In this document: in pieces, positions 49,715 to 58,445 of the stretch
Position numbering within the stretch: position 1 is the stretch's first letter
How the letters are laid out: every line of letters begins with the position of its first letter
NCBI GenBank assembly: GCA_963799815.1
Contig: CAWCYG010000006.1
Span: 62,001-126,000, forward strand
Direction of reading: 5' to 3'
Length of the DNA: 64,000 nucleotides
Source: JBDTSW01 sp963799815
GTDB lineage: Bacteria; Actinomycetota; Thermoleophilia; Solirubrobacterales; 70-9
Notes under the pieces: generated by a model
Database searches by the model: none
What the model was told of the DNA's origin: nothing
The model's input: only the letters and a program-made list of their open reading frames with translations
Position numbers and translations under genes: made by a program

Positions 49715-50887
49715 TTACGAAGTGAAGTGACTCCGCGGCTCGACGGGAGACCCCTCACCGTCAGCCGACGCGCCGTTGGAGAGCACTTGCTCGATGCCGC
49801 TTGCGCGCTGGCCTTGCGCCTGCAGCATGAGCTTGAAGTCGTGCGGCGAGGAGGCGGCTTCGAGCGCGGTCTCCTCGGTGATGTTGCCCGCCATCACGTG
49901 CTTCAGCAGCGCCTGATCGAAGGTCTGCATCCCGTAGTACTCACCCTCCGAGATCACCTCGGTGATCCGGCCTGTCTCGTTCGGATTGAGGATCAGGTCC
50001 TGAACGCGCCCGGTGACCACGAGAACCTCGCAGATGGCCACCCGCCCGTGCCCTCCCGTCCGCTGAACCAGCCGCTGACCGACGACGCCGCGCAGGGTCG
50101 AGGCCAGCATCACACGGGCCTGCTGCTGGAGGTGAGGCGGGAAGAAGTCGATGATCCGGTTCACCGTCTCCGTCGCGTCAAGGGTGTGCAGCGTCGATAG
50201 CACGAGGTGCCCTGTCTCGGCCGCCGAGAGCGCGGTGCGGACGGTCTCCTCGTCGCGCATCTCGCCGACCAGGATGACGTCCGGGTCCTGGCGCAGGACC
50301 CGGCGCATCGCGCGGCCGAAGCTCTCGGTGTCCTGCCCGACCTCGCGCTGGTTGATGATCGACATCTTGTCGCGCTGGAGGTACTCGATCGGGTCCTCCA
50401 GGGTGATGATGTGCCGCGCCCACTGCGAGTTGATCTCGTCGATCATCGCCGCGAGCGTGGTCGACTTGCCGGAGCCGGTCGTCCCCGTCAAGAGCACGAT
50501 CCCGCGCTGCTCGGAGGCGAGCTTGCGGATCACCTCCGGCAGGCCCAGATCGTCGATCGTGCGCACCTGGTAGGGGATCACGCGCAGCGCGATCGAGACG
50601 TTGCCGCGCTGGCGGAAGGCGTTGACGCGAAAGCGCGAGAGCCCGGGGACCTCGTAGGAGAAGTCGGCCTCGCCCACATCGGCGAACTCCGCGAGGAGGG
50701 CGCTGTCGGTGAGGATGTGCCCGAGCGCGGCGTCGGTGTCCTCAGGGGTTAGAGCATCGGCACCCTCGATGGGGCGCAACTCGCCATGGATGCGCGCCAT
50801 CGGGGGTGCTGGGACCTTCACATGGAGGTCTGAGCCCTCGTGCTCTACGACGTGGCGCAGCGTTGCGTCGATGTCGAACGCCATCAC
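49715..50887 (-). CDS. pilT: PilT-type secretion/retraction ATPase
   Basis: 390 residues. Hexameric ATPase of type IV pilus retraction. N-terminal PAS-like domain (GSDLHVKVPAPPMARIHGEL), Walker A TGTTGSGKSTTLAAM (near 132-146), Asp box ITLEDPIEYL, Walker B DVILVGEMRDEETV and His box TGHLVLSTLHTLDA. The C-terminal AIRNLIRE-like motif of classical PilT is not clear, so a PilU-like variant is possible. No other pilus gene lies in the window. The start may be GTG 50887 or ATG 50884. Confidence 0.92.
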   Translation of the reverse strand: MMAFDIDATLRHVVEHEGSDLHVKVPAPPMARIHGELRPIEGADALTPEDTDAALGHILTDSALLAEFADVGEADFSYEVPGLSRFRVNAFRQRGNVSIALRVIPYQVRTIDDLGLPEVIRKLASEQRGIVLLTGTTGSGKSTTLAAMIDEINSQWARHIITLEDPIEYLQRDKMSIINQREVGQDTESFGRAMRRVLRQDPDVILVGEMRDEETVRTALSAAETGHLVLSTLHTLDATETVNRIIDFFPPHLQQQARVMLASTLRGVVGQRLVQRTGGHGRVAICEVLVVTGRVQDLILNPNETGRITEVISEGEYYGMQTFDQALLKHVMAGNITEETALEAASSPHDFKLMLQAQGQRASGIEQVLSNGASADGEGSPVEPRSHFTS

Positions 50888-50953
50888 CTACCTATCGGGC
50901 AGGCGGCGTGCGTGCTTTAGGCGAGCGCTGCCGCCGCCGGGCTCGCCGGGCCG

Positions 50954-51292
50954 TTAGCGCAGGCGCTTGCGGGCGTTACGCACGGCGCCGATCGACGTGC
51001 GTGCCGCACGCGCGATCTCGCCCTCGGTCCGCTCGGGGTCGCGGACGATCTCGAACTCGACCACGGCGGAACGACGCACCTTCGCGCGTGCCTCGATGCC
51101 GACGTCCCCAACGTCCTCGAGCGCGGCCTCAACCGCGCGCTCGCGACGGCAGGCCAGGCAGTAGTGCTTGCCGTTGGGCTCGGTCTCCCAGTTCGGAGGC
51201 GTGGTGCCCTCGTCCAGGCCGTTGGCCCAGGTGCTGGTCATCTCACAGCGCGCACAGGTCCACTGGGTCTTGCCGGTCTTGGTGGCGGGCAT
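50954..51292 (-). CDS. Small zinc-ribbon plus helix-turn-helix protein
   Basis: 112 residues from the ATG at 51292. The N-terminal half has two Cys pairs (WTCARCEMT and YCLACRRE) typical of a zinc ribbon. The C-terminal half reads RDPERTEGEIARAARTSIGA VRNARKRL, a likely DNA-binding HTH. It begins 4 nt after the sigA stop, so it is co-transcribed with the primary sigma factor. I do not know a named family. A role in transcription is suggested only by composition and position. Confidence 0.75.
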   Translation of the reverse strand: MPATKTGKTQWTCARCEMTSTWANGLDEGTTPPNWETEPNGKHYCLACRRERAVEAALEDVGDVGIEARAKVRRSAVVEFEIVRDPERTEGEIARAARTSIGAVRNARKRLR

Positions 51293-51296
51293 TTGC

Positions 51297-52400
51297 CTAC
51301 GCCACCTCCCGCAGCTTCTGTGCCTCCGCGAGCGACTGCAGCTTCTTAAGCGACTGGTTCTCGATCTGGCGGATGCGCTCGCGGGTGACGTTGAAGGTGC
51401 GTCCGACCTCGTCCAACGTGCGCGGGTGCTCGCCACCCAGCCCGTAGCGAAGCTCGAGCACACGGCGCTCACGGTAGGAGAGGTTCTCGAGCGCTTCGCG
51501 CAGCGCCTCCTTGGTGAGGAGGTCGGCCGCGCGCTCGAACGGCGACTCGGCCTTCTCGTCGGCGATGAACTGCCCGAACTCGGATTCCTCCTCGTCGCCG
51601 ACCGGCTTCTCGAGCGAGACCGGGGCCTGTGCGGAGCGCTTGATCTGGTCGACCTCCTCGGGATCGATCCCGGTGACCTCGGCGATCTCCTCGGGCGTCG
51701 GCTCCCGGCCCAGTTCGGTCACGAGCTTGCGCTCGGCGCGACCGATCTTGTTGAGCTTCTCCACGACGTGGACCGGAATCCGGATCGTGCGTGCCTTGTC
51801 GGCCAGGGCGCGGGCGATCGCCTGGCGGATCCACCACGTGGCGTAGGTCGAGAACTTGAAACCCTTGCGGTAGTCGAACTTCTCGGCCGCTCGCACGAGA
51901 CCGAGGGTGCCCTCCTGAATCAAATCGAGGAACGGCAGCCCCTGATTGCGGTAGTTCTTGGCGATCGAGACGACGAGCCGGAGGTTGGACTCGACCATCT
52001 TCTGCTTCGCGTCGAGGTCGCCGCGCTCGATGCGCTTCGCCAGGTCGACCTCTTCTTGGGCGGTGAGCAGGCGAACCTTCCCGATGTCCTTGAGGAAGAG
52101 CTGCAGGGAGTCGGTCGTCATGTCGGGCTTCAGGTCGAGCGCCGCCTGCTTGCGCTTGCGACCGCGCTTGCCGTCTGCCGGCTCGACCGCCTGGGCGGCG
52201 GCCTGGGCCGGATCGGGGTCGTCGACCATCTCGACGCCCTGGCTCTCGAGGTAGCCGTAGAGCTCCTCGATGTCCCCCTCGTCGACCTCCACCTCGGAGA
52301 GCGCCTTTGCGACCTCGCCGAAGGCCACAACCCCCACCTGCTGGCCCTTCGCGACGAGGCTCTTGACCTCTTCCAACTCCTGCAGTTCCGCGACTAGCAT
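51297..52400 (-). CDS. sigA: Primary RNA polymerase sigma factor (RpoD/SigA family)
   Basis: 367 residues. Region 1.2 TDSLQLFLKDIGKVRLLTAQ, region 2 (NLRLVVSIAKNYRNQGLPFL, DLIQEGTLGLVRAAEKFDYR, FSTYATWWIRQAI), region 3, and region 4 with the HTH (TLDEVGRTFNVTRERIRQIE). The N-terminal 1.1 region is short, as in other Gram-positives. Complete consensus -35/-10 promoter upstream with a leader of about 180 nt. It is probably the housekeeping sigma for the TANNNT -10 boxes seen throughout the window. Confidence 0.95.
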   Translation of the reverse strand: MLVAELQELEEVKSLVAKGQQVGVVAFGEVAKALSEVEVDEGDIEELYGYLESQGVEMVDDPDPAQAAAQAVEPADGKRGRKRKQAALDLKPDMTTDSLQLFLKDIGKVRLLTAQEEVDLAKRIERGDLDAKQKMVESNLRLVVSIAKNYRNQGLPFLDLIQEGTLGLVRAAEKFDYRKGFKFSTYATWWIRQAIARALADKARTIRIPVHVVEKLNKIGRAERKLVTELGREPTPEEIAEVTGIDPEEVDQIKRSAQAPVSLEKPVGDEEESEFGQFIADEKAESPFERAADLLTKEALREALENLSYRERRVLELRYGLGGEHPRTLDEVGRTFNVTRERIRQIENQSLKKLQSLAEAQKLREVA

Positions 52401-52449
52401 CCCGTTTGGTCTCTCTTTGCCTGTTTGAGTTCTCTAGTGGCCGCCGACC

Positions 52450-52465
52450 GCCCGATAAATCGGGC
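52450..52465. other. Hairpin in the sigA leader
   Basis: GCCCGATAAATCGGGC is a perfect 7-bp inverted repeat with a 2-nt centre, in the untranslated leader of sigA 50 nt before the start codon. Confidence 0.5.
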
Positions 52466-52587
52466 CGTCCTCCCGGTGTGCTCGTGGGTCCGAGCCCTTC
52501 GCGTCTGCCGACAAAAAGCGGACCCTCTGCGATCCGCATGCCCTCGTGGGGAAGATCCAGCGCTCAAGTGCTCAAACGAGTGCTCTC

Positions 52588-52616
52588 ATCGTAGTAGCTA
52601 TACATTCTGAAGTCAA
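52588..52616 (-). promoter_or_regulatory. sigA promoter
   Basis: Minus strand: TTGACT (52616-52611), 17-bp spacer, TACGAT (52593-52588). Near-consensus housekeeping promoter; transcription start expected near 52581. The remainder of the gap 52401-52723 holds the long leader and no other gene. Confidence 0.8.
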
Positions 52617-52723
52617 TGGGTAGAGCCTGAAATCCGCTTGAAATCGCGCTTTCTGCATGGGTTCGTGCGGGTGCCATTCCACCCGTGGCGCATTCGGAGC
52701 CGCGGTGCGGTGAAATGCGACCG

Positions 52724-53158
52724 ATGAGCTTCGAGGACCCCACCGGCGCATCGGATCCCGCGGAGGACGCGCCGGAAGACGATTCCCCTCAGGGGGTCTT
52801 CGGGAACCTTCCCCGTACGCGGCCCGGGGCTCGCAGCCCGCGTCGGGACGCGACCGGAGCGCGTGCAGGCGAGCGTGGCGCCGCCGCCGCGCGAGCCGCG
52901 CCCGAGCAGAAGGCGCCACCAACGCCTGAGGCCCAGCAGGCAGATCCAGTCTCCGATGCGACGCGCGCCCTGCGAGATTCGGAGCCCCAGCGCGAGAAAG
53001 CGGGGCCGGATGCTCCCGAGTCGGACATGCATGAAGGCGGCGGCTTGGAGGACGTCGCCTGGGCTGGCGTGGCAGCGGCCGCTGAGGCCGCGACGATCGG
53101 CGTCCGTCTTGCGACCCGCGCCCTCGAGGCCATGCGGGACGCGGTGGATCGGCGTTGA
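52724..53158 (+). CDS. Hypothetical disordered protein
   Basis: 144 residues from the ATG at 52724 (MSFEDPTGASDPAEDAPEDD). Mostly acidic then Pro/Ala/Arg-rich and probably disordered, with GVFGNLPRTRPGARSPRRDA in the middle and a C-terminal amphipathic Ala-rich helix (VAWAGVAAAAEAATIGVRLA). The stop overlaps the TTG start of the YihY gene, which supports that it is a real, coupled gene. No family is recognised. A start at 52685 would add 13 residues. Confidence 0.65.
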   Translation: MSFEDPTGASDPAEDAPEDDSPQGVFGNLPRTRPGARSPRRDATGARAGERGAAAARAAPEQKAPPTPEAQQADPVSDATRALRDSEPQREKAGPDAPESDMHEGGGLEDVAWAGVAAAAEAATIGVRLATRALEAMRDAVDRR

Positions 53159-54066
53159 CGGACTCGCCGGGGTCGTTCGCGCATAAAGCCCGGCGCTCGC
53201 TCCGCGCGTTCTGGGAACGCGCGTATGCGGAGAACATCACCGGGCTCGCCGGGATGGTCGCCTACAACCTGGTGCTCGCCCTGTTTCCGTTCGCGCTTCT
53301 GCTCCTGTTCATCTTCGGACAGGTGCTCCAGTCGGGGGAGGTGCAGGAGAGCATCCTGCTCGACCTCCAGCGGCTGTTTCCCGCGGTCGAGCAGGAGAGC
53401 CTCGAGAACACCCTCGATCGGATCCGCGAGAGCTCGACGACTATCGGCATCGTGGCGGCGATCGGCGCTCTGTGGATCGGGACGTCGTTTTGGGGCGCGA
53501 TGGATACGGCCTTCTGCAACATCTACCACGTCGAGTGCCGGAGCTGGCTCGCTCAGAAGCGCTTCGCGCTGGTGATGCTGCTCGGTCTCACCGTGCTGCT
53601 CACCGCCAGCGTCGCGATCCCCGCCCTGGAGGGGCTCGTCGTCTCGGGCGCGAACGATCTCCCGTTCGGGCTCGGGAACATCGCCGGGCTCGAGAGCGCC
53701 GCCTTGCTCCTCGTGGCGCTCCTGGTGACGTTCCTGGTCTGTTGCACGATCTACTACTTCGTGCCGAAGGGTCACGTTCCGTGGCGGGGCGTTTGGCCGG
53801 GTTCCCTGTTCTTCACCCTCACCATCGGCCTCGCCAACGCGATCTTCCCGTTCTACCTCACCGAGGTCGCGGACCTGGACCGCGTCGGTGGGGCAATCGG
53901 TTTCGCGCTCGTGGCCATGATCTGGTTCTACGCGGTCAGCCTCGCGCTGATGGCCGGCGCCGTGATCAACGCGTTGCGCTATGAGCTTCACGACACAGGG
54001 GCGCTTGAGGTGTCGAGCTGGGCCGAGCGCGAAGCGCCGCGCAGCCGGGAGGAGGGCCAGCGTTGA
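53155..54066 (+). CDS. YihY/BrkB family integral membrane protein
   Basis: 303 residues, six hydrophobic helices. N-terminal FWERAYAENITGLAGMVAYN and LVLALFPFALLLLFIF are the family hallmark, followed by WIGTSFWGAMDTAFCNIYHVE (a YihY motif) and C-terminal FYLTEVADLDRVGGAIGFAL. Once annotated as RNase BN, now a UPF0761/virulence BrkB-type transporter or flippase of unknown substrate. TTG start overlapping the previous stop (TTGA); the next gene also starts with an overlapping TTGA. Confidence 0.92.
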   Translation: MTDSPGSFAHKARRSLRAFWERAYAENITGLAGMVAYNLVLALFPFALLLLFIFGQVLQSGEVQESILLDLQRLFPAVEQESLENTLDRIRESSTTIGIVAAIGALWIGTSFWGAMDTAFCNIYHVECRSWLAQKRFALVMLLGLTVLLTASVAIPALEGLVVSGANDLPFGLGNIAGLESAALLLVALLVTFLVCCTIYYFVPKGHVPWRGVWPGSLFFTLTIGLANAIFPFYLTEVADLDRVGGAIGFALVAMIWFYAVSLALMAGAVINALRYELHDTGALEVSSWAEREAPRSREEGQR

Positions 54067-55202
54067 GCGCGCAAAACGGGATGGGCCTCGCAGGCTGCGC
54101 ACTCCTGCTGGCATTGGGGGTGTCCGGCTGCGGCGGCGGCGATGAGGGTGAGGAATCCGGTGGATCAACGGTCCCAAACGCAACGCGCGCGGTCGCCAGC
54201 CTCCAGAAGGTCGCAAAGCTCGCCGAGCCGATCCATCTGGCCGAGGCCCCTGGGGGCGGTCTCTACGTGGCCGAGCGGGGAGGCACCATCAGGGCGCTGT
54301 CCGAGGACGGCGTGCCCTCCCGAATGGCGCTTTTGGATCTCTCCGAGGACGTCTACGCCGAGGGCGAAGGAGGTCTTTTCTCGCTCGCCTTCTCGCCGAG
54401 CTTCGAGCGCGACGGCCTCCTGTACGTGGCCTACGCCAGCAAGCGCAGGGTGCTCGCAGTCGAGGAGTTCCGGCTCGACCCGGGAAGCGGCGAGCTCGTC
54501 GAGGGCTCTCGCAGAGAGGTCTTGCGGGTTCCCCACCCGGAGGTCGTGCACTGGGGCGGCCTTTTGGCCTTCGGCCCCGACCGCGAGCTCTACCTCGGCA
54601 CCGGCGACGGGGGGCCGCCCTACCCGATCCCGGCCACAGCCCAGGATCCGGACAGCCTCCTCGGCAAGCTGCTTCGGATCGACCCGCGGTCGGGCAGTGC
54701 CGAGGTGATGGCGCTTGGCCTGCGGAACCCATGGCGCTACTCGTTCGACAGCGCCACGGGCGACCTCTGGATCGGCGACGTGGGTGACTTCACGCAGGAG
54801 GAGGTGGACTTCCTTCCGGCGCGCCGCGTCGGGGACGGCACGAACTTCGGCTGGCCGGACCTCGAGGGGACCGAGCAGACGACGAGCGACGCGAAGGCAC
54901 CCGGCTCCGAGCCTCCGTTCCTGACTTACGACCGCACGGGAAAGGACGACGATCCGCTCTGTGCCATCACGGGCGGCCTCGTCGTCCGTGATCCCGAGCT
55001 GCCCGTACTCGAGGGTCGCTACATCTACGGTGACTTCTGCGAGGGACGGATCCTGAGCGTCGATCCGCGGGCGACGGGCGAGCCGGAGAGCGAGGACACC
55101 GGCCTCGAGGTGCCGCGTCTGGTCTCCTTCGCCGAGGATGCCTCGGGCGGCATCTACGCGCTCTCCCTGGAGGGATGGGTCTATCGGCTCGCCGCGCGCT
55201 GA
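54063..55202 (+). CDS. Lipoprotein of the PQQ-type glucose/sorbosone dehydrogenase family
   Basis: 379 residues. Signal peptide with lipobox ending at Cys23 (GVSGC), then a beta-propeller: EPIHLAEAPGGGLYVAERGG, GLFSLAFSPSFERDGLLYVAY, VHWGGLLAFGPDRELYLGTG, ALGLRNPWRYSFD, GDLWIGDVGDFTQEEVDFLP. These are the GSDH family repeats; soluble PQQ glucose dehydrogenase is the best studied member. The catalytic His is in the VHWGG segment. Extracellular, membrane-anchored sugar oxidation is plausible, but the substrate is unproven. TTG start coupled to YihY. Confidence 0.88.
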   Translation: MSAQNGMGLAGCALLLALGVSGCGGGDEGEESGGSTVPNATRAVASLQKVAKLAEPIHLAEAPGGGLYVAERGGTIRALSEDGVPSRMALLDLSEDVYAEGEGGLFSLAFSPSFERDGLLYVAYASKRRVLAVEEFRLDPGSGELVEGSRREVLRVPHPEVVHWGGLLAFGPDRELYLGTGDGGPPYPIPATAQDPDSLLGKLLRIDPRSGSAEVMALGLRNPWRYSFDSATGDLWIGDVGDFTQEEVDFLPARRVGDGTNFGWPDLEGTEQTTSDAKAPGSEPPFLTYDRTGKDDDPLCAITGGLVVRDPELPVLEGRYIYGDFCEGRILSVDPRATGEPESEDTGLEVPRLVSFAEDASGGIYALSLEGWVYRLAAR

Positions 55203-55240
55203 GCGTGTGAAGGCGGAGGCGATTGGGAAGTGAGGTCATC

Positions 55241-55876
55241 GTGAGCCTGCTGCGACGCGAAGCGCGACGCCAGGCGCGAGCGCGTGTGCGGCTCCTTCCG
55301 GAACGCCGCGAGCCCGTTCCCTCCCAGGGCGCCGCGCGGTCGCTGCAGGCAGCCGAGGTGGAGATACCTCGCGAGCTCTTGGAGGAGATCTGGCATCCGG
55401 AATACCTCGAGCGTCTCGCGCACGCGTACTGGCGGTACCTTCGGCGGGTCTCGCTGGGCCTGATCCGGGTGAGCTACGAGCCGCACGCGCGCTCGATCGT
55501 CCTCATCGCCAAACCCCTCGTCCTGCTGCGATTTCGCCGGCCCGAGTACGTGATGCCACCGGGAATCGGCCAGGTCACGTGGCCCATCGAACGGGGCGTC
55601 CTCGTCGCCAAAGAGGGGCGCGGGCAGGGCTACCTGCGGATACGGGTGCGGCTTCTCGACTCCGAGCGCGACGGACTTGCGGTGGTGCACGTCGCCTCAG
55701 AGGTTGCGAACTTCTATCCACTGCTTCGCTTCGGCGGTCCGCTCGCGCGGCTCGGCGCCCGGTTCTACAGCGCCACCCAGCTTCGAATCCACGTCCTCGT
55801 TACCCGTGGCTACCTGCGCTCGCTGGCTCAGCTCGACCTTCCACCTTCCCCGGTCGGCGCCCTACGCGGCCGATAG
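55241..55876 (+). CDS. Conserved-looking protein of unknown function
   Basis: 211 residues from GTG 55241 (MSLLRREARRQARARVRLLP); TTG 55223 is an alternative. A basic N-terminus, then a beta-rich core: LIRVSYEPHARSIVLIAKPL, LRFRRPEYVMPPGIGQVTWP, GYLRIRVRLLDSE, VHVASEVANFYPLLRFGG, IHVLVTRGYLRSLA. This could be a DUF of lipid-associated or steroidogenic-type fold, but I recognise none. Downstream of the GSDH lipoprotein on the same strand and convergent with an NAD(P)-binding protein. Confidence 0.65.
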   Translation: MSLLRREARRQARARVRLLPERREPVPSQGAARSLQAAEVEIPRELLEEIWHPEYLERLAHAYWRYLRRVSLGLIRVSYEPHARSIVLIAKPLVLLRFRRPEYVMPPGIGQVTWPIERGVLVAKEGRGQGYLRIRVRLLDSERDGLAVVHVASEVANFYPLLRFGGPLARLGARFYSATQLRIHVLVTRGYLRSLAQLDLPPSPVGALRGR

Positions 55877-55882
55877 GCCCAA

Positions 55883-56803
55883 CTAGCCGTCGTCGATCTC
55901 GGCCTCGAGAACGGCCGCGAGCATCGCCTCGGGAAGGGTCACGGGGCTCACCTCGAACAGTCGCATCCCCGAGGGATCCCGGACGATCGTCTCACTTTCA
56001 GCGCCCTCGATCAGCGGGCGCGCGACGCCAACGTCGACGTCGGTGACGAGCCCCACCCAAAGCGAGGAGAGCCAGGGCGTGAGCACCGGGACCGGAATCC
56101 GGGGACGAGGGCTGATCCCCATGGCCTCGGCGCAGGCGTCCATCATGCCCGCGTAGGTCGTCACGTCTGGGCCACCGATCTCGATCTCCTTGCCGTGCGC
56201 TTCCGCGGTGGTCGGCGTTTCCATGAGATACCGGAGGACGTCCGCGATCGCGATCGGCTGCGTCTTCGTGGCGGTCCAGCTCGGCGTGATCATGACCGGC
56301 AGGCGGCGGACGAGGTGAAGGCAGAGCCGGAACGACTCGCTGCCCGAACCGATCACCGCGGCGGCGCGGAAGTAGGTGACCGGCACGCCGGCCCCGCGCA
56401 ACGCCTCCGCGCTCTCGTGCCGGCTCGCGAGGTGCGCAGACCCCCCTTCGGTGAGGCCGCCGAGGTAGACGATCAGCTCCACGCCGGCCTCCCTCGCCGC
56501 CTCGGCGAAGTTCTCGGCCGCTCTGCGATCGCGAGCCGCGAAGTCGCTGTCGGCGGCACCGCGGCCCATCGAATGAATCAGGTAGTACGCGACCGAGACG
56601 CCCTCCATCGCCGGCGCCAGCGTGTTCGGCCGAAGCGCGTCGCCGCGCACGACCTCGCATCCGGCGGCCGCGAGGTCGCGGGCCTTGCCCGAATCCCGCG
56701 CCAGGGCGCGCACGTCTCGCCCGGCCGCCGCGAGCTCAAACGCGAGCAGGCGACCGATATAGCCGGTCGCGCCGGCCACCAAGAGCTTCTCGTTGTCGCT
56801 CAC
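55883..56803 (-). CDS. NAD(P)H-binding atypical SDR protein (NmrA/epimerase-like)
   Basis: 306 residues. Dinucleotide motif LLVAGATGYIGRLLAFEL (8-25), then DALRPNTLAPAMEGVSVAYYL and SMGRGAADSDFAARDRRAAENF, ending with a C-terminal substrate domain (VRDPSGMRLFEVSPVTLPEA). The YxxxK of classical SDR is replaced by YLGGLTEGG, typical of the atypical group found with DUF2867. It may be a sensor or reductase; substrate unknown. GTG start; glpX ends 30 nt upstream on the same strand. Confidence 0.85.
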   Translation of the reverse strand: MSDNEKLLVAGATGYIGRLLAFELAAAGRDVRALARDSGKARDLAAAGCEVVRGDALRPNTLAPAMEGVSVAYYLIHSMGRGAADSDFAARDRRAAENFAEAAREAGVELIVYLGGLTEGGSAHLASRHESAEALRGAGVPVTYFRAAAVIGSGSESFRLCLHLVRRLPVMITPSWTATKTQPIAIADVLRYLMETPTTAEAHGKEIEIGGPDVTTYAGMMDACAEAMGISPRPRIPVPVLTPWLSSLWVGLVTDVDVGVARPLIEGAESETIVRDPSGMRLFEVSPVTLPEAMLAAVLEAEIDDG

Positions 56804-56833
56804 GCGTCGCTCTTACCCAGACCGGGCCGGCGC

Positions 56834-57847
56834 TCACCCATAGCGCCCCCCGGTGACCTCGCGCAGCTTCGCCTGGTCGTGGCGGGCGCTGACACGGCGC
56901 GTCGTGCCGGAGCGTGACCGCATCACGAGCGACTCAGTCGACGCCTTGCCGCCCCGGTAGCGGACGCCCTCCAGCAGCTCCCCGTCGGTGACGCCGGTCG
57001 CGGCGAAGAAGACATCGTCGCCCGAGACCAGACGGTCGGCGTCGAGGATCTCGTCGAGGTCATAGCCCGCGTCTGTCGCAGACTTGCGCTCGTCCTCGTC
57101 GCGTGGCCAGAGGCGTCCAAGCAGCTGGCCTCCGAGGCACTTGATGGCCGCCGCGGAAATCACGCCCTCCGGAGTCCCGCCGATCCCCCACAGCAGATCC
57201 ACTCCGCCCTCGCCGGAGACGGCGAAGAGCGCGGCGGAGACGTCGCCGTCGGCGATCAGGCGAACGCGGGCGCCGGCTGCGCGGATGGCCTCGATCTGCT
57301 CCTCGTGTCGCGGGCGATCAAGCACGATCACGGTGACCCCGCCGGGATCGGTCTCCTTGCGCTCGGCCACCTTGCCGATCACCTCGGGAAGGGGCTCATC
57401 GAGCGAGAGCAGGTCGACGATCTCGGGACCCCCGGCGAGCTTCTCCATATAGACGCAGGGGCCCGGATCGAACATCGTCCCGCGTTCGGAGAGCGCGATG
57501 ACCGCGAGTGCCGAGGGCATGCCGAGCGCGCACAGCCGGGTGCCCTCCAACGGGTCCACGGCGATGTCGACCTCGGGCGGGCTGCCGTCGCCGATCTGCT
57601 CGCCGTTGAACAGCATCGGCGCCTCGTCCTTCTCGCCCTCGCCGATGACGACGATGCCGTCCATCGGCACCGTCTCCAAAAGCAGGCGCATGGCGTCGAC
57701 CGCGGCGCCATCGGCGGACTCCTTCTCGCCCTTGCCGACCCAGCGTGCGGCGGCGAGCGCCGCGGCCTCGGTGACGCGGACCAGCTCGAGGGCAAGGTTG
57801 CGGTCGGGCTTCCTACCGGAGCGCACGTCGTGGGAGATGACGGACAC
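56834..57847 (-). CDS. glpX: Class II fructose-1,6-bisphosphatase (GlpX)
   Basis: 337 residues from GTG 57847 (MSVISHDVRSGRKPDRNLAL). Metal and substrate motifs: VVIGEGEKDEAPML (66-79), DIAVDPLEGTRL (94-105), and GIGGTPEGVISAAAIKCLGG in the C-terminal half. Dephosphorylates fructose-1,6-bisphosphate in gluconeogenesis; GlpX is the usual and often only FBPase in actinobacteria. The longer upstream frame overlaps the neighbouring membrane-protein gene and was rejected. The gap to that gene is 32 nt. Confidence 0.95.
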   Translation of the reverse strand: MSVISHDVRSGRKPDRNLALELVRVTEAAALAAARWVGKGEKESADGAAVDAMRLLLETVPMDGIVVIGEGEKDEAPMLFNGEQIGDGSPPEVDIAVDPLEGTRLCALGMPSALAVIALSERGTMFDPGPCVYMEKLAGGPEIVDLLSLDEPLPEVIGKVAERKETDPGGVTVIVLDRPRHEEQIEAIRAAGARVRLIADGDVSAALFAVSGEGGVDLLWGIGGTPEGVISAAAIKCLGGQLLGRLWPRDEDERKSATDAGYDLDEILDADRLVSGDDVFFAATGVTDGELLEGVRYRGGKASTESLVMRSRSGTTRRVSARHDQAKLREVTGGRYG

Positions 57848-57879
57848 GGCTCCGGAGGCTACCCGTGCGGAGAGCTCGA

Positions 57880-58368
57880 CTAGACGGTGCCCGGCGCTTT
57901 TCGCTGGCGGCGCTGCCCCGCCTGTGATCGCAGGAAGCCGGTGGCGGCGATGCCAACCGCACAGAGAAGCCCAATGAAGTAGCCGTAGGCGAGGGTGGTG
58001 CCGAACTCGAGGCCCTGGTCCGGCGCCGGGATGTCGAGCAGGCCGTTGTAGGCGATCAGGACGAACGCGGCGAAGCCTGCGACCATCGTCATCTCGCCGG
58101 GAGCCCAGGAGAGCTTGTGCCCGCGGACGATGATGTAGCCGAGGATGAGCGGCGAGAGCGCGGCCAGCAGGAGCAACCAGCGCAGGATCGGGAAGGTCTC
58201 GAACGCCGTGCAGGTGAAGTCGCCCTCGCCGCAGAGCCACGCACCCTGCTCGGTGCGCTCATCCGTGTCGGTGAGCTCGTACCAGGGCAAAAAGAGGCTG
58301 AGCGCCAGGCACCCGCCGGAGACCGCCCCGAGAATGAGTCGATTGCGGTCGAGGCGAGAGAAGTCCAT
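57880..58368 (-). CDS. Four-helix membrane protein of unknown function
   Basis: 162 residues with four hydrophobic segments (LILGAVSGGCLALSLFLPWY, ILRWLLLLAALSPLILGYII, TMVAGFAAFVLIAYNGLLDI, LAYGYFIGLLCAVGIAATGF) and an extracytoplasmic loop with two Cys (AWLCGEGDFTCTAFE) that may pair as a disulfide. The FLPWY end of helix 1 is common in actinobacterial DUF membrane proteins. Lies upstream of glpX on the same strand; no functional clue. Confidence 0.75.
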   Translation of the reverse strand: MDFSRLDRNRLILGAVSGGCLALSLFLPWYELTDTDERTEQGAWLCGEGDFTCTAFETFPILRWLLLLAALSPLILGYIIVRGHKLSWAPGEMTMVAGFAAFVLIAYNGLLDIPAPDQGLEFGTTLAYGYFIGLLCAVGIAATGFLRSQAGQRRQRKAPGTV

Positions 58369-58432
58369 GCGGCGCGAGCCTATCCCACCCCCAAAGGCGC
58401 GCCCGGTGCTGCCTAAAGAGGGTGGGTTTGAG

Positions 58433-58438
58433 TAGGGT
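58433..58438 (+). promoter_or_regulatory. -10 element of the LLM oxidoreductase gene (leaderless)
   Basis: TAGGGT ends 7 nt before ATG 58446, placing the transcription start on the start codon. Confidence 0.5.
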
Positions 58439-58445
58439 CGGCGCG

